Positions 37,213-48,835 of a stretch of DNA of 64,000 nucleotides are shown piece after piece. The position numbers were made by a program, and so were the translations under genes. The DNA comes from Parus major (lineage: Eukaryota; Chordata; Aves; Passeriformes; Paridae): contig NC_031770.1 in NCBI RefSeq assembly GCF_001522545.3, forward strand, positions 4,090,281-4,154,280, written 5' to 3'. Position 1 is the stretch's first letter; the number at the start of each line of letters is the position of its first letter. The notes under the pieces are model-generated. The model was given only the letters and a program-made list of their open reading frames with translations, ran no database searches and was not told the DNA's origin.

Positions 37213-39999
37213 AAGACAGTCACAGCCTGCTGGGATAGGGGCCACACACATTCCTGAAATAGATTTCCTTGGGGTCAAGTTTCTCTCGAGGTGGTATTTC
37301 GAAAGCTAAACATGAAGGGGTAATGAATTACTGCTAAGGATAAAGCCAGTCCTCAGCCATTCATAGTTTGGATATGTCTCACAATGTTTTAATCAGGGCC
37401 AGCTCCTGTGCTTATTAAAAATCCCAGTAATGTCCTGTTCCACTGACTTTCTCTGGCCTTAGGTGATAATGCTCACTGAATACAATGAAAATGTGACACT
37501 TGAAAATGAATGTGTTCTTTCCAAGGAAATCTGGCTCAGATGCCTGATAAACTCCACCATTCACTCAGCTGCTGGAATTTGAAGAATCCCTCCCCATCCT
37601 TCAGCTGGTATTTTCTTAAAAGTAACTATCAGGAATTATCAAACGTGGGGAATTCCCGAAAGCCCTAACATCCCAGCTGGATCAAAGTGTGGTGCCGATA
37701 AGATCAGTGACTGAGTACATCCCCATTCTGTGGAAGGTAGGTGGGCGGAAGGATAAATACAGTAGAGGCCGTGCCAGAAGCTAATGCAGAACAAACACTG
37801 AGCTACCCCAGATGGATTTTCAACTGCCTTTGTCTGTGACGGACCATCTTCCCACCTGTGGAGAGAGGAGCGCTTCAGGCGGATTTCAGCTGGCACCGGC
37901 TCACTTTTAGCACCTCAGCTCCCCTGCCCAGCCCAGATCCCTCTCCCGAGCACTTCCCGAGTCAGGCAAGAGGGATGAGACTCTGCTTAGAGCCTAACAC
38001 TGGAGGAGAGAGCTTGTGTCTGAAGAACATGCACTGAATGTGGTTTTCCATGGTTCCAGCACAGTTTACATTCCTTTCAAATTCCCACAAAGCTAAAGTC
38101 CTTTAAAAGATACCAGGTCTCTGATGGTTTCTTTCCAAAAGGTAGCTGAGACTTCATGTTTCACCTTAAATTGAGAGAGCTTTAGTGATTCCATGTTTCT
38201 GCAGCAGATATTGAAATCTGTTATGGAAAAGTGCTTTTGGAACACAAGACTCCTGCTTCCCAATCAAGGGTGTTTGGGCAAACTTTGCAAACATAAATAG
38301 ATGCATATTCATATTTATACATTCATCTTAATTACAGGCAATACCTGTGGATGGAGGGGCTGGCACTGCCTGTTTAGTTTTCTCTTTTACTTTGAGTTTT
38401 CCTTAATACCGACCAGGGAAAATAAAATTCAATGAATTCTGCACCCTCCCTGGGTTTCCCCCTGTCAGACCCCTATCCCCAAGGTGCAGTGCTGCTGTCT
38501 GCACTGAGCAAAGAACTGCAGAGCCTATTCCTCTCCATTAAGGTATTTAACAGATGTACAAAAGACAAATTTTCACCAACCTGAGTTATAAGAAAATCAA
38601 ATAAAGGGGAAATCCTAACAGCATAAGAGCAGCACTAAGGGGAAATATAACAACATACGAGCAGGTGCTGCTTTGGCAGCAGATGCTAATATCACCAGGT
38701 GTTTGGAGAGAAGATGCTGCACATTCTCAACAATTCAGTGGCATTTCATTTCTACCTTTTAAATGCTTTTATATGGCCATTGGCTGGCAGTTGTCAGGTA
38801 GGAATTAAATCATGCTCAGTCATTGCTTTCATTTTACTTCCCTAACTTGCTGTAACAGTTGTGAGCTTGGTTGGTGTACAATGGAAATGTCAGGGGAAGC
38901 ATTTTTTTATTAGTGGCTTCTGGAGGAAATGTGCCAATAACTGTGCTACCATTATTTGCTTCATCAGTCTGAATTTACATGAAGTGAGAGAGCTGAGGTC
39001 AGAACCAGGGATTGCTGACACCACCATCTGCTGGGAATGGAGATCTGTGTTAGGACTTTGCCTATTTTTAGTTTTTATGGTTATTTTACTACTCATTTTA
39101 ATGCCAGAGTTTCCATTTTTCACATCCTGATTACTTTCAGGTGCATCAATTCATATACTAGCAGAGGATGCATTTTTAAAATCTTTTTCCAAGAACCTGG
39201 AAAAGAAATTCTTAGGATTTTCCTACCCTGTGGGGTCACTCACAGTGTAGGCTCTGTTAGTGCTGCTGTTTGGTTGCTAATGTGACAAATTGACTTTTTT
39301 TTTTTAAATGGGGTTGGTGCTTCACAGGCAGCACACACATCATCTCATAAATGTGATATGCAAAGAGAAAAACAGCAGCACATAACAATATTGTGACACT
39401 GAAGGTTTGGGTGAAAATGCATTAAAAATGTTCTCTGATGGCAAAAGCATTCTGTTGGTTTTTGACTTTCCAGTTTGTACAGAAAACTAGGCAGCACTCA
39501 CTGTGCTCAAAGAGAAATGTCATTTTGCCAAGATCTTTTTATCTTCTGCAAAATGCTTTTTGAGGAGGAATGTGTGAGGAAGTGGCAATGATAGAAAGAT
39601 AAATATTAAAGATCACAGAGGCAGGATGTGGTGCTAAGAAGTGTTTCAAAGACCCAGCCAGCAAAACTGAGTCTCACTGCTTTCAGCAAGATTTGCAAGT
39701 GTGTAGTAAAGTTAGGCATATACTCAAATAGTAATAGGTTGAATAAGGATGGACTTATGCACATATTCAAGCTCTTTGATGAAGTTTCTTATTAGTGGGT
39801 TTCATTTTATACAACTGAAAGTGCCTGGGTGAGTTGCTGGGATGTTAATAGAGAGTGTCTTTGCTGACCAAGCTCAGACAGTGGGTGGAAAAAAGTTGTG
39901 GAATGGTGTTAAAGAGCATTCCAGAGCAAAATTAGCTCTGCTTCACATTATATATATTTCAAAACATGGGCAAACTGTTAATAACAAGATGAGACATCA
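37213..39999. other. Non-coding stretch
   Basis: Nothing recognisable as gene or transposon. The segment at 38540-39130 is AT-rich with short open frames in both orientations that are not credible as proteins. Confidence 0.5.
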
Positions 40000-40280
40000 A
40001 GGCATGCATCAAGGATAACGAGTTAATCATTAAATTATTCCTGTCTGTTTACATTGTCAGACAAAGTAGCAGTCAAAACATTCAGAATGTTGCCTCAGCG
40101 CTAGAAAATCCACAGGGAAAATACCTTTTCAGCACTTAAAATAACAATTTTGGAGCTACTGAGTCATCAAAATTAGTTCTGCACTGTTAAACTTTAAAGG
40201 AATTCTGCAGATAAAGGAGTCCATGAAGTGACTCTGAGTCAATTGTGCGATGAAAACAATTTATGCTTGAAAACAAAAAG
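40000..40280. promoter_or_regulatory. Candidate regulatory block with paired AP-1-like sites
   Basis: Two perfect TGAGTCA words occur at 40160-40166 and 40235-40241, about 75 bases apart. Homeodomain-type words lie upstream (GAGTTAATCATTAAATTATT near 40019-40038). No repeat signature or open frame explains the block. A role as an enhancer is inferred from motif content only. Confidence 0.3.
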
Positions 40281-41265
40281 CCCCCCTCACTATTACTTCT
40301 GGTATTTTCTCATCTTCACTGACACCAAGCACTGTTATTTCTGTTCTCAACTAAAGGTATTAAACAGACTAACATGGTGAGAGTGATCTGCAACAACCAC
40401 ACTGATTTATGCAGATTAGAGCTGCCTCCCCATCCCCTGTACAGTACCACTCCAGAGAGGACAATGTTTTTCCTTCCCCACTGGGATCAGTCATATCTCA
40501 TTCCGTGCTCCTCAGAAATGCTCAGAAATGATGGGGAAGGGGTTGACTTTCTTAAGGTTCACCTGCTCATCTCAAAGAATGACACAGCTGACAAGGCACC
40601 AACCTTTCAGCTCTTTGTGTTTTAGTAGCTCTGCTCCAGGATTCCCAAAAATGTTTAAGGGCACTGCAGAATTGCTCTGGACAGCTGCAATTCCTCCCAA
40701 TGTGACTGTTATGGAGTTATGGAAAATGGGAAGATGCATATGAAAAGGAAGATACAGATCTAGAGTAATTTTCTGTGTTTATTTACAGAATGTCTGTACA
40801 TAACTCCTACGGAGTTACTCCCACTTTAGGTGTGCATACTGCCCTCAGCCTGAAGACCTAAAATGTTTGGAGAAAAAGATGAATTATTTTGATGCCAAAT
40901 GTCCTCAGTCATTTCTTCAATGAGACATTCTTTTAATGAGTCCCTTAAGACATTCTCACTTGTTTGCTGCTTCACTCTGATGATGTGTAGTGGGCACTAC
41001 TGTCTGTCTCTTGATCCAGTTCCCAGTCACTGCTGTCCACAAGCCATGAACTGATTTTCAACCCTCTCCTTGTCCCACCATCCTGGAGAGCCAATGTCCC
41101 ACCACAGGCTGCAAACACACCCAAACACAGCGTCCTTTCTTGGGAAACCACTTGGGACAGCACCATAAACCTGTGGCAGAGATCCCCAGCCATTCCAGTT
41201 CCTGTAGGTGGGATCATTGGGAGCTCAGTTCAGCTGCCCCATGGGTGGTCAGCACTGAAAGGGCA
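40281..41265. other. Non-coding stretch
   Basis: No gene is recognised. A short direct duplication (CTCAGAAATG twice) occurs at about 40511-40530. The rest is ordinary sequence rising in GC towards the CpG-rich patch that follows. Confidence 0.5.
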
Positions 41266-41470
41266 ACACAAGCGTGTCCCGGCGTTCCTGAGCTCGCAGG
41301 GCTCCTCCCCGGAGGCTTTTCCCCAGCCGGATGCCGGGATCTGTGCCCCGGGGCCGTGTTGCTGCACGCAAGGTCGTGGTTCCCCTGGCCCCGCTGCAGA
41401 ATGTGGATGAGATAACCGGGCCCGGCAGCCCCAGGCGGCCGCGCAGGTACGGAGCCCGCAGCCTGCAGAT
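41266..41470. promoter_or_regulatory. Small CpG-rich patch, possible promoter
   Basis: About 19 CpG dinucleotides fall within roughly 195 bases by hand count, in a window otherwise strongly CpG-depleted. The patch ends in GCGCAG followed by GTACGG (donor boundary 41456/41457), a plausible splice donor on the plus strand. It could therefore be the first exon of an unidentified transcript. No coding sequence is recognised. It is shorter than a typical CpG-island promoter, so an orphan CpG island or GC-rich enhancer is equally possible. Confidence 0.4.
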
Positions 41471-43817
41471 TTCAAGCAGCTTTGTGATTATCAGCAATTA
41501 CCTAACTGGGTTGGGTATTTCCACTCCTGCCCTTCTCTTGTTTGGTCACAAGATGGTTAATTAGAGAGATGAAGAGGGTTTCATTATATCCTCATCGCTG
41601 CCTTTCAAGGGGAAAGAATTGCAGAAATGCAACAAGCCAAATTTCCTTGCAGTCAAAGATTAATTTGAAAGCTGTCCAGTGAAAGTATATATTTTCTGAA
41701 GCTATAATACACTTGCAGCTACTGGGATAGTAGAGGCTGTAAAATATCTATCAGATATAAAAAATGAAGTGAAAACTCATCTGATGTTTTAAAAAATATT
41801 CTCAGGAGGATACAATCCTTGTTGATGCTACCTTCTTTAGCAAATTTTTCATGATTATTATTTCCTCATCAAAAACATTATCTACATTGATTGGTATGCT
41901 CAGTTCTTGGGTATTTCCACACACAACTGGTGTTTGTTGTTTTATTTGAGAAAAGTGAGATTTTTGCATTAGGATAAAATGTGATCTTTAGTTGTCTCAA
42001 AGACATGTGGGTCAATATATTCCCAGAGGGAAACAATTTGACCATTGCTTTGGACAACAAACATAATGTGGGAAAGAATGAATGGAAAACAACTAGAATT
42101 GTATGAATGTTTAGCAAAGCTTGAAAATATTTTATAAGCATATTTGTGCTTCGTAGAAAGAGAAAACAAACACTGAAAGCTACCAGTTTTTAGACCTATT
42201 TTCTACCAAAGGTTAGTTTGATCAGCTCTAAAACCATCACAGAACAGGACTTTAAACAAGATGGAAGATAAATCCTGACCTTTGAATATCACAAACATTT
42301 ATTCAAGTAAAGAATTATTCATGATGACTGCATGAATCCATGGAGGGGACTTGGTTTGCAGGAACTTCCACCATGAGCATTTCAGCGAGCCCCACTGGTG
42401 AGTAAATTCCCAGGACATTGTGCCACAGCTCACAGAATTTCACAGACCACAGGGCACACCGTGGCCCAGGGGAAGAGCTCTGGGATATGGACTAAATTTT
42501 GGTTTGAAATATTATTAATCCCCAGAGTCCAGGAGCTGAGTGCCATGGCAGCACATTGCTGGTCCAGACAGGAGGAATGGCATTTCATACCACTAATACG
42601 CTGCTGCAGCCCTTTAACATTAACAGAACAGTGCAAGCAACTGAGTGAGCTCTGCAATCCAAAGGCAACAAGAGGCCCAAGAAATTTCATTTTGATTTGA
42701 TATTCACATCTTATTGAAATCTCTAATAAGGGAGTGGGAAGCAACTTCATGGCCACAAGAAGCACAGAGGAATAGGAGACAGAAGCCAGATATGGTATCA
42801 AGCACACAAACTGGCAATTCCCAGTCCACTTTCTTTTTCAGACCAATATATTCCTGTTTTTCTTTCTTCAGTACAGCATCACAGCCACCCTTTCTGTGAA
42901 GCTGCAGCTGACAGGGCACTATTTTAGCAGAAATAACATGAGTGGTGCCACTACTGTACTGCCACAGGGCACAATTCCTGCAGAATATCCTCAGATTCAC
43001 CTGTGCTGAGCCTAATTGCTGCTCATATGGCAATTAATATTCATATGTTTAAGACAAACATACCTCCAAGTAATCTTGTGCATAACCCTAATTTCACATT
43101 TGTTTTGATGGTGTTTGGAGAGCTTGAGCCTCGTTTTGTTCTTATCTGCAAGCACACAAGGATGACACTATGTTTTCTACTGGCACACGTTTGTTACTGT
43201 TTTTGTGCAGCTTCATGGCAGCCAAGGCAGGAAAACCCCACGCCAAATGGATCTGGGATCTGACTGGGTCCCATGGGGAGATGACAGGGCTATTCCTGGT
43301 TATCCATCTCTGAGAAATGATTTGTTCTGTGCAATGCCTGCAGGGACCCCTTGTTTTATCTCCATCTCTTGTGCTGTTATGGGTAACTGATCACAACTTC
43401 AATGTTTTGCCTCATAAGAGCACGTATCGTCTCGAGAGATGCTGTAAGATAGAGGTGGATTCCTAGGCTGGTACAAACAAGCAGATGTTCCTTTTGAACA
43501 CGCACAGGGAAACCAACTGCTCTCATAATCCTACAGGACCTCCAAGAGAGATTGAAGTGCTCATTTCTTTTTGCCCCTGAAGCAGCGAGCACTGCTCACC
43601 ACTGGCTTCTCCAAAGTCACGGGTGATTAAATCCTGGCCTGTTGCAGTGCAGGGACCTGTTGCCTTTTTCACTCCATTGAGCCGATTTCATGTTCTGAGG
43701 CACACAGGAAGCGATGGCACCTTCAGTGGGAATGAAATCACTGTTTCTGCAGTTCCTTGCTATTGATATGACCTGACAAGGCTGATCTCCGATTTCCGGC
43801 TCTGCCGAGAGCCTCCC
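41471..43817. other. Non-coding stretch
   Basis: No gene, transposon or RNA gene is recognised. 41650-42330 is AT-rich. The short open frames lack domains. Confidence 0.5.
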
Positions 43818-43976
43818 CGGCCCATCCTGGGGACAGGGATGGGGACAGTGCCCTGCTCTCCTCCCTCCCCAGCCCATCCTGGGGACAGGGATGGGGACAG
43901 TGCCCTGCTCTCCTCCCTCCCCAGCCCATCCTGGGGACAGGGATGGGGACAGTGCCCTGCTCTCCTCCCTCCTCAC
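43818..43976 (+). repeat. Minisatellite, 52-bp unit x 3
   Basis: Three nearly identical head-to-tail copies of a 52-base GC-rich unit start at 43821, 43873 and 43925. Each contains CCCATCCTGGGGACAGGGAT, GGGGACAGTGCCCTGCTCTC and a CTCCCTCCCC tail. The near-identity points to recent expansion, so copy number is probably polymorphic. The 104- to 142-codon open frames crossing it on both strands exist only because 52-base repeats preserve openness. They encode repetitive peptides and are not real genes. Confidence 0.95.
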
Positions 43977-44092
43977 CCCGCTCCACACCACCCATGTCCA
44001 GTGGCATGGGAATTACACCTTAGGAGTGGAAACACCACTCAAGCTGCCTCCCCGCAGAGGTTATTTACTTGCTTCAAATGTCAGCTGGGCTA

Positions 44093-44138
44093 TTTTTCTC
44101 CCCCTCTCTCCCTCCCTCTCTCCTTCCCCTCCTCCTCC
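44093..44138 (+). repeat. Pure pyrimidine tract (46 nt)
   Basis: Forty-six consecutive C/T bases (CTCTCCCTCC-type repeats). The tract lies about 110 bases after the minisatellite and just before the candidate regulatory block. Such tracts can form triplex structures or bind pyrimidine-tract proteins, and they are common in vertebrate non-coding DNA. Confidence 0.9.
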
Positions 44139-44149
44139 GAGATCCTCAC

Positions 44150-44420
44150 CTAGCAAAGATGATGAAATGCCAAGAAGAAATGTCACTCCAGAAAGTAAGT
44201 TTGCTTTGGGGCATAAGTTGCACTTTGATAATGGTATTTGTTCTGTGGGTGGTCAAATTCCCCTCCGCCTCCCCTTTTTGGTCCTAACCATTATCTCATG
44301 CAAAGATAAGGTTCATTAGTAGCTCCTCTGAGCTGTGGACACTGCAGAGCTCATGAAGAAGCATGCTCATCAGTGATAGTGCTTATTAGTGATTGCTGCT
44401 TTCATGCACCTTTTAGATTT
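44150..44420. promoter_or_regulatory. Candidate enhancer with GATA/octamer-like site
   Basis: The sequence TTATCT-CATGCAA-AGATAA at 44291-44309 places two inverted GATA-type sites around an octamer-like ATGCAAAG (44298-44305). The surrounding 250 bases carry no repeat signature and contain further AT-rich homeodomain-like words such as GCTTATTAGTGATTGC. The block looks like a developmental enhancer, but conservation could not be tested. Confidence 0.35.
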
Positions 44421-47400
44421 ATTTTGCTGCTTTCTCTAGGTGGGAAATCCTTAAAAAACTTTCAAAACCAGGCTCATTTTGAGGCTCATGTGTATGTGCA
44501 ACCCATGAATACACATAAGTGTACACATGTTGGTTTTGGGTACAATTAAATCTAACTTTAGCTTGTGCTTGGGCTCACAGTTCTACTAAAAATAAAAAAA
44601 AATTCTAAACCTGAGAACTAACCCAAATTCATTTATGCAATTTATCCCAGGCTTGATCTGAGATTCAGGACTACCTCCCTTTTGCAGCCTAAGTGGCAGC
44701 ATTGTCCTGCTGTTCTGAAAGCAGAAATAGATATTCCTGTCCCTAATTCTATAGCTTATGAAGATAACATCAAGAAAATGTAAAAATGTCTGGCATAATT
44801 TCTCTTAAAACTGATTTACACCTTAAAGTTTAACTCCTAAAAACATGTGGTTGCTTTATATTGGCATAACATATTTCAGGAGGAAGGGAAAAGAGATCCT
44901 AGAGATCCTGGAATGCATCCTGCATCTACTCCCAGAGGACTGAACAGCTTTGCATGCACCAGCAGTGTCAAATGCCTGTAACTTTCTAAGCAGAGACAAT
45001 ATGAACGAACAGATGAGTGAGAGGAGATAATATAAGCATATAAAATTTGGAGCAATGCTGGGAAAGTAGGCTGGAACTATTTTTCCTTTTTTTTTTTTTT
45101 TTTTGTGTAGCATGAACAATGAGCTTACAACCTGAAAGAAATACTTTTCTATGGAACAGAAATCTAGATAGTGCCATGCTTCACCCTATGATTACACTGC
45201 AATCATGAATACAGTGAAAAGAATAATAAAACCCCACATCTATCTATAGGATAATAATAAACACAATAGATACAAAGGGTAATATTATAGAAATATAATA
45301 GCTACAAATGGTGAGTAAACAAAAGCTTTTGAATGCATAAAACCTTTGAATTTTCAGGGCATAGAATCTACATTTGACTGCTTTGGGGATGGGTTTTTAT
45401 GTGCCCATTACACACTTACCTCCCCAAAAAAGGTTTGTCTTGGCTGCTGTCAGAGGCAGCTCCTGCCCAACTGCATCCCTAGCTGTGTCACACAGCCCCA
45501 GATCCCCATGGGCACTGCAAAGAAATGAACACAATCTGCTGTCAGGTTTCCTCCCTCAAACTGGACTAATGAGCTCATCAATGACAATAAGCATAAGAAT
45601 AATAATGGAAAAGTATTCAAATTTGAAAAGCATCCAAATTTTTGGCTTTGCCTCTAAGTTAAAGGACTCACTGATTGTGAGGTAAAATTTTATTCTCAGA
45701 TTAATTTCGTTTACTCTGCAAGATGCAGTGGGTTGCAAGGGCAGACATGAGGACTGAATTTGGCTTTTGAGAGGCTTAAAATACTAACCAGACCCTGCAA
45801 ACTGCTGTTATCTCAACATCAACTTCCAACCTGATTAGGGAGAAAAGTTTCATTTGGTGTCTGTGCCGATTCCCAACCTATGAGGTCATGCAGCACTGGC
45901 ACCCGAATTCCATCCCCTTATCCTCTTAGCCTTTTACACAACGAATGGGTCTTTGGGATTGGGAGCAGATTCAAGTTTGTATAGCCATTTTTTCTTCCAA
46001 AAGCAAGATATGTTGTGGTAAACCTTCCATACTTTAGCAAAGCCTCTGAGGATCAGTATATGACTAGTGCATATATGCCTTCACATATGCAAACACAGGC
46101 TTGTTTATGATAGGCTTATCTAGCCAGGTTTTACACAGTGATGTTGAAAATAAAGGAATCAAGTGAAAAATGACAGCTGGCAAAACTTTCACCTTGCCCT
46201 TTGCCTTTTTGCTTGTAAAAAGCTCTTTTTGCTTTATGGTCATGGAAAAGGGTATGAGTAGAGTGAGCATAGGAAAGTCTGCTTGAGCTGTTTCCATCAC
46301 TGGGAACAGACCTATCTTACTCCCCAAACAAACAACATTTCTCTCCCTTTCCTTCTTGTTTTAACAACCAGTAGTAATGCTGCCCTATTTTATGCCATAA
46401 TCCATCCTCTAAAAAGGGAATCTGAGACAATCAACAATAAAGGTGGCTTATTCTTGCTCTCTGAAAAAGATCACCTTCTCCACATGCCCACATGTGGAAA
46501 CCTTTTGGAGTAAGTTCACAGGAGAGAAATACTGCAAGTACTTCCAAAACAATTGGGCTCCTCCTTCCCTGAAATCCAAGTGAGATGAATTTCTAAGTAC
46601 CCTGGGATGCTCTGCAGAGCCAAACATCCTGCCCTTCTCCTCAGGTGGAAGAAAACAGGGACCTGTCTGAGGAAGTCATGCCATGCATTATATATAAATA
46701 AAACCCTTTTCCATAGAGGATCCCAAAAGGAGATAGGAGAGCACAATCCATGCAGAGCTGTCACTGCAATCCAAGCTGCAGATCCTGACACATACTCCTG
46801 TCTTCTTAAAGTGCTCTAACATAAATGCTACAGATTTGGCAGTGGAAAGGTGCTGTAGGGAAAGCTCTCATGGAAAAAAAGATTAAATGAGAGAAGATAA
46901 TGACGTTAAACATGAGTGCATGCAATTATAAGTCCACGGTGTCTTTGTCTTTCAAACACAAGCAGATATAGTTACCTCCTTTATTCCTCATGGTTAAAGG
47001 AAGCATTTGTGTCATAGAAACTCTTGAAAAAATGAAGTTACTTGAGATTTTTTTCAAGCTACTGAGGGGATTTGTTTGCCACAGTGATGATTCAACTGAG
47101 CAGGATGTGAGGGATCTGGGTTGCCCTGCTGTGCTCCCAAACCCCTGCAGCTGTGGCCATGGCACATGGGTCATGCTGCGCTTCAGGCTGGGTGACCAAG
47201 GGGGTTCCCAGTGTGTGGATACAAAACACAACTTTCCCTGGGTAGCTGTGTTCAGACAAGGAGGGCTTTGCCATTATAGCACACACAGCAAAGCATTTCT
47301 ACCCTAGACATGACCTCGGTCATCACTATTATTTTTACTACCTAGATTTGCAGTGGTGTGGCAAAAGGGGGGTGGGAGAAAAGCGTGGTAATCCCAGTTC

Positions 47401-48726
47401 AGCAGAACACTGGAGTTCCTCCAGTCCTTCCACACATGTTTCCCCATAATCCACTCAGATCCCCTTCAGGAAATCACATTTGTGCTGTTTTACCACCCAC
47501 AAGTTGAAGTAAGCTCTCACAGGTTAAGATGCTGTTAAGTGCTGCCCAAAGAAACTTCCAGTCTAAGCTGGAAGGCCACAGATACCCTTTTATCCTTTGC
47601 AGCTATTGCATAGGTTGAGATTTTTGAAAGAAAAGGCTGCAGTCGCATCATCAGATGCAAGGACAGAAAATTCTCCTCCAAGTTCCCACTGTCACAGACT
47701 TTCACATTGCCCATTCCACCTCATTTAAGGCAACATGACTGTGCAGGAGTCCACCTGGTGTGCAGGCACTATGAGCTCCTCAGGAGCACCCCTCCTACTG
47801 CACCCCTTTGGAGAACTGCTTGTGGGACAGTCCAGTCCTCCTGTAACAATTATCCAAACATGAACAGATCTATGGAAGCCCCTGAAGTCTTGTGCATGTG
47901 TGACAGACGATGGCCTGTTAACTCTGAGCTAGAAATATCATCTCAGGATGACATGCAACCCTTTTCAAGCCATCAGTTAAAAGTGTAGCTGTGTCCTGGA
48001 ATGAAAAGAAGAGGAGGAAGGGAAAGGAAACTTTAGTCTCCTAACAGTGAAATGTGGCTGCAATGCAAGGAAGGAGCTCATGGGGTGTGTTTTTGCACAG
48101 CATTTTACAGGCTTTGGGACCAGTTACAAGCTCACCGGTTCATGAACTCCCTCTTGGCCAGGGCCCAGAGCTGACACCAGCTGGGCACTTTTCAGCCTTT
48201 ATAAAGTAAATTACACTCCAGGAGGCTGCCACTCTGTACAAATGAGGAAAACCCAAGGTGAAGCCATACCACAAAATAACGTGCCAGCACAGAGATAGTC
48301 ACTGAGGTAACCCTGCAGAGCTGCTGCTGCTGCAGCAACTGGGAGGAGGTGGCACACACTGATGGGACGCTCTGGAAGTGCTGGGGATGGGCCTGCTAAA
48401 GGTGTTGCTCTTCCATTCAGCAAGAAGTTCTGACTTTCCAGGTCTCAGCTTGAGGAGAACCTCTGGTCCCCACTACAGCAATGTGAGATGAAAGCTGCTA
48501 GTCATGTAACGGGCTTGGTTATGAGTCAGCAGCTTCAACAGTTTCCCAAGGCTTTTGTTTTTACTTTAATATCAAAAGAACAGCATGAAATCCAGGTCCT
48601 ACTCTCAGCTGTTCCCAGCAAGAGGAATAACTCATATTTAAAAGGAGCTGCTAGGTGACTATTTCACCTGGACCTGTGAGATCAGCTTTCACCAGCTCCT
48701 GTCTTGAAAGGAAGAGTGCTCTTATG
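44421..48726. other. Non-coding stretch
   Basis: No gene is recognised. A T18 run lies at 45087-45104. Some AT-rich tracts (45190-45310, rich in ATAATAATA) are present. Weak open frames of up to 105 codons have no domains. Confidence 0.5.
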
Positions 48727-48835
48727 GAGAGAGCAGAGGTCAATACTTAGGATATCTGGTCTCAGCCCCATGACAAGGAGGTATGTGACCTTCAGCATGA
48801 GTCTCAGCATCCCAGGACTCAGCTCCTCCCTCTCA
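48727..48835 (+). mobile_element. Possible degraded MIR-type SINE
   Basis: The sequence 'ggagagagcagaggtcaata', then 'ggatatctggtctcagcccc', then 'tatgtgaccttcagcatgag' follows the order of MIR core blocks (the gagcactggactt, acctgggttctagcccc and tgtgaccttgggcaag regions). The match is diverged with gaps, so the call is tentative. A chance resemblance cannot be ruled out by eye. Confidence 0.35.

Noticed and set aside
43617..44319. Several open frames with repeated peptide blocks on both strands
   Set aside because: They are produced by the 52-bp minisatellite and encode the same repeat in different frames.
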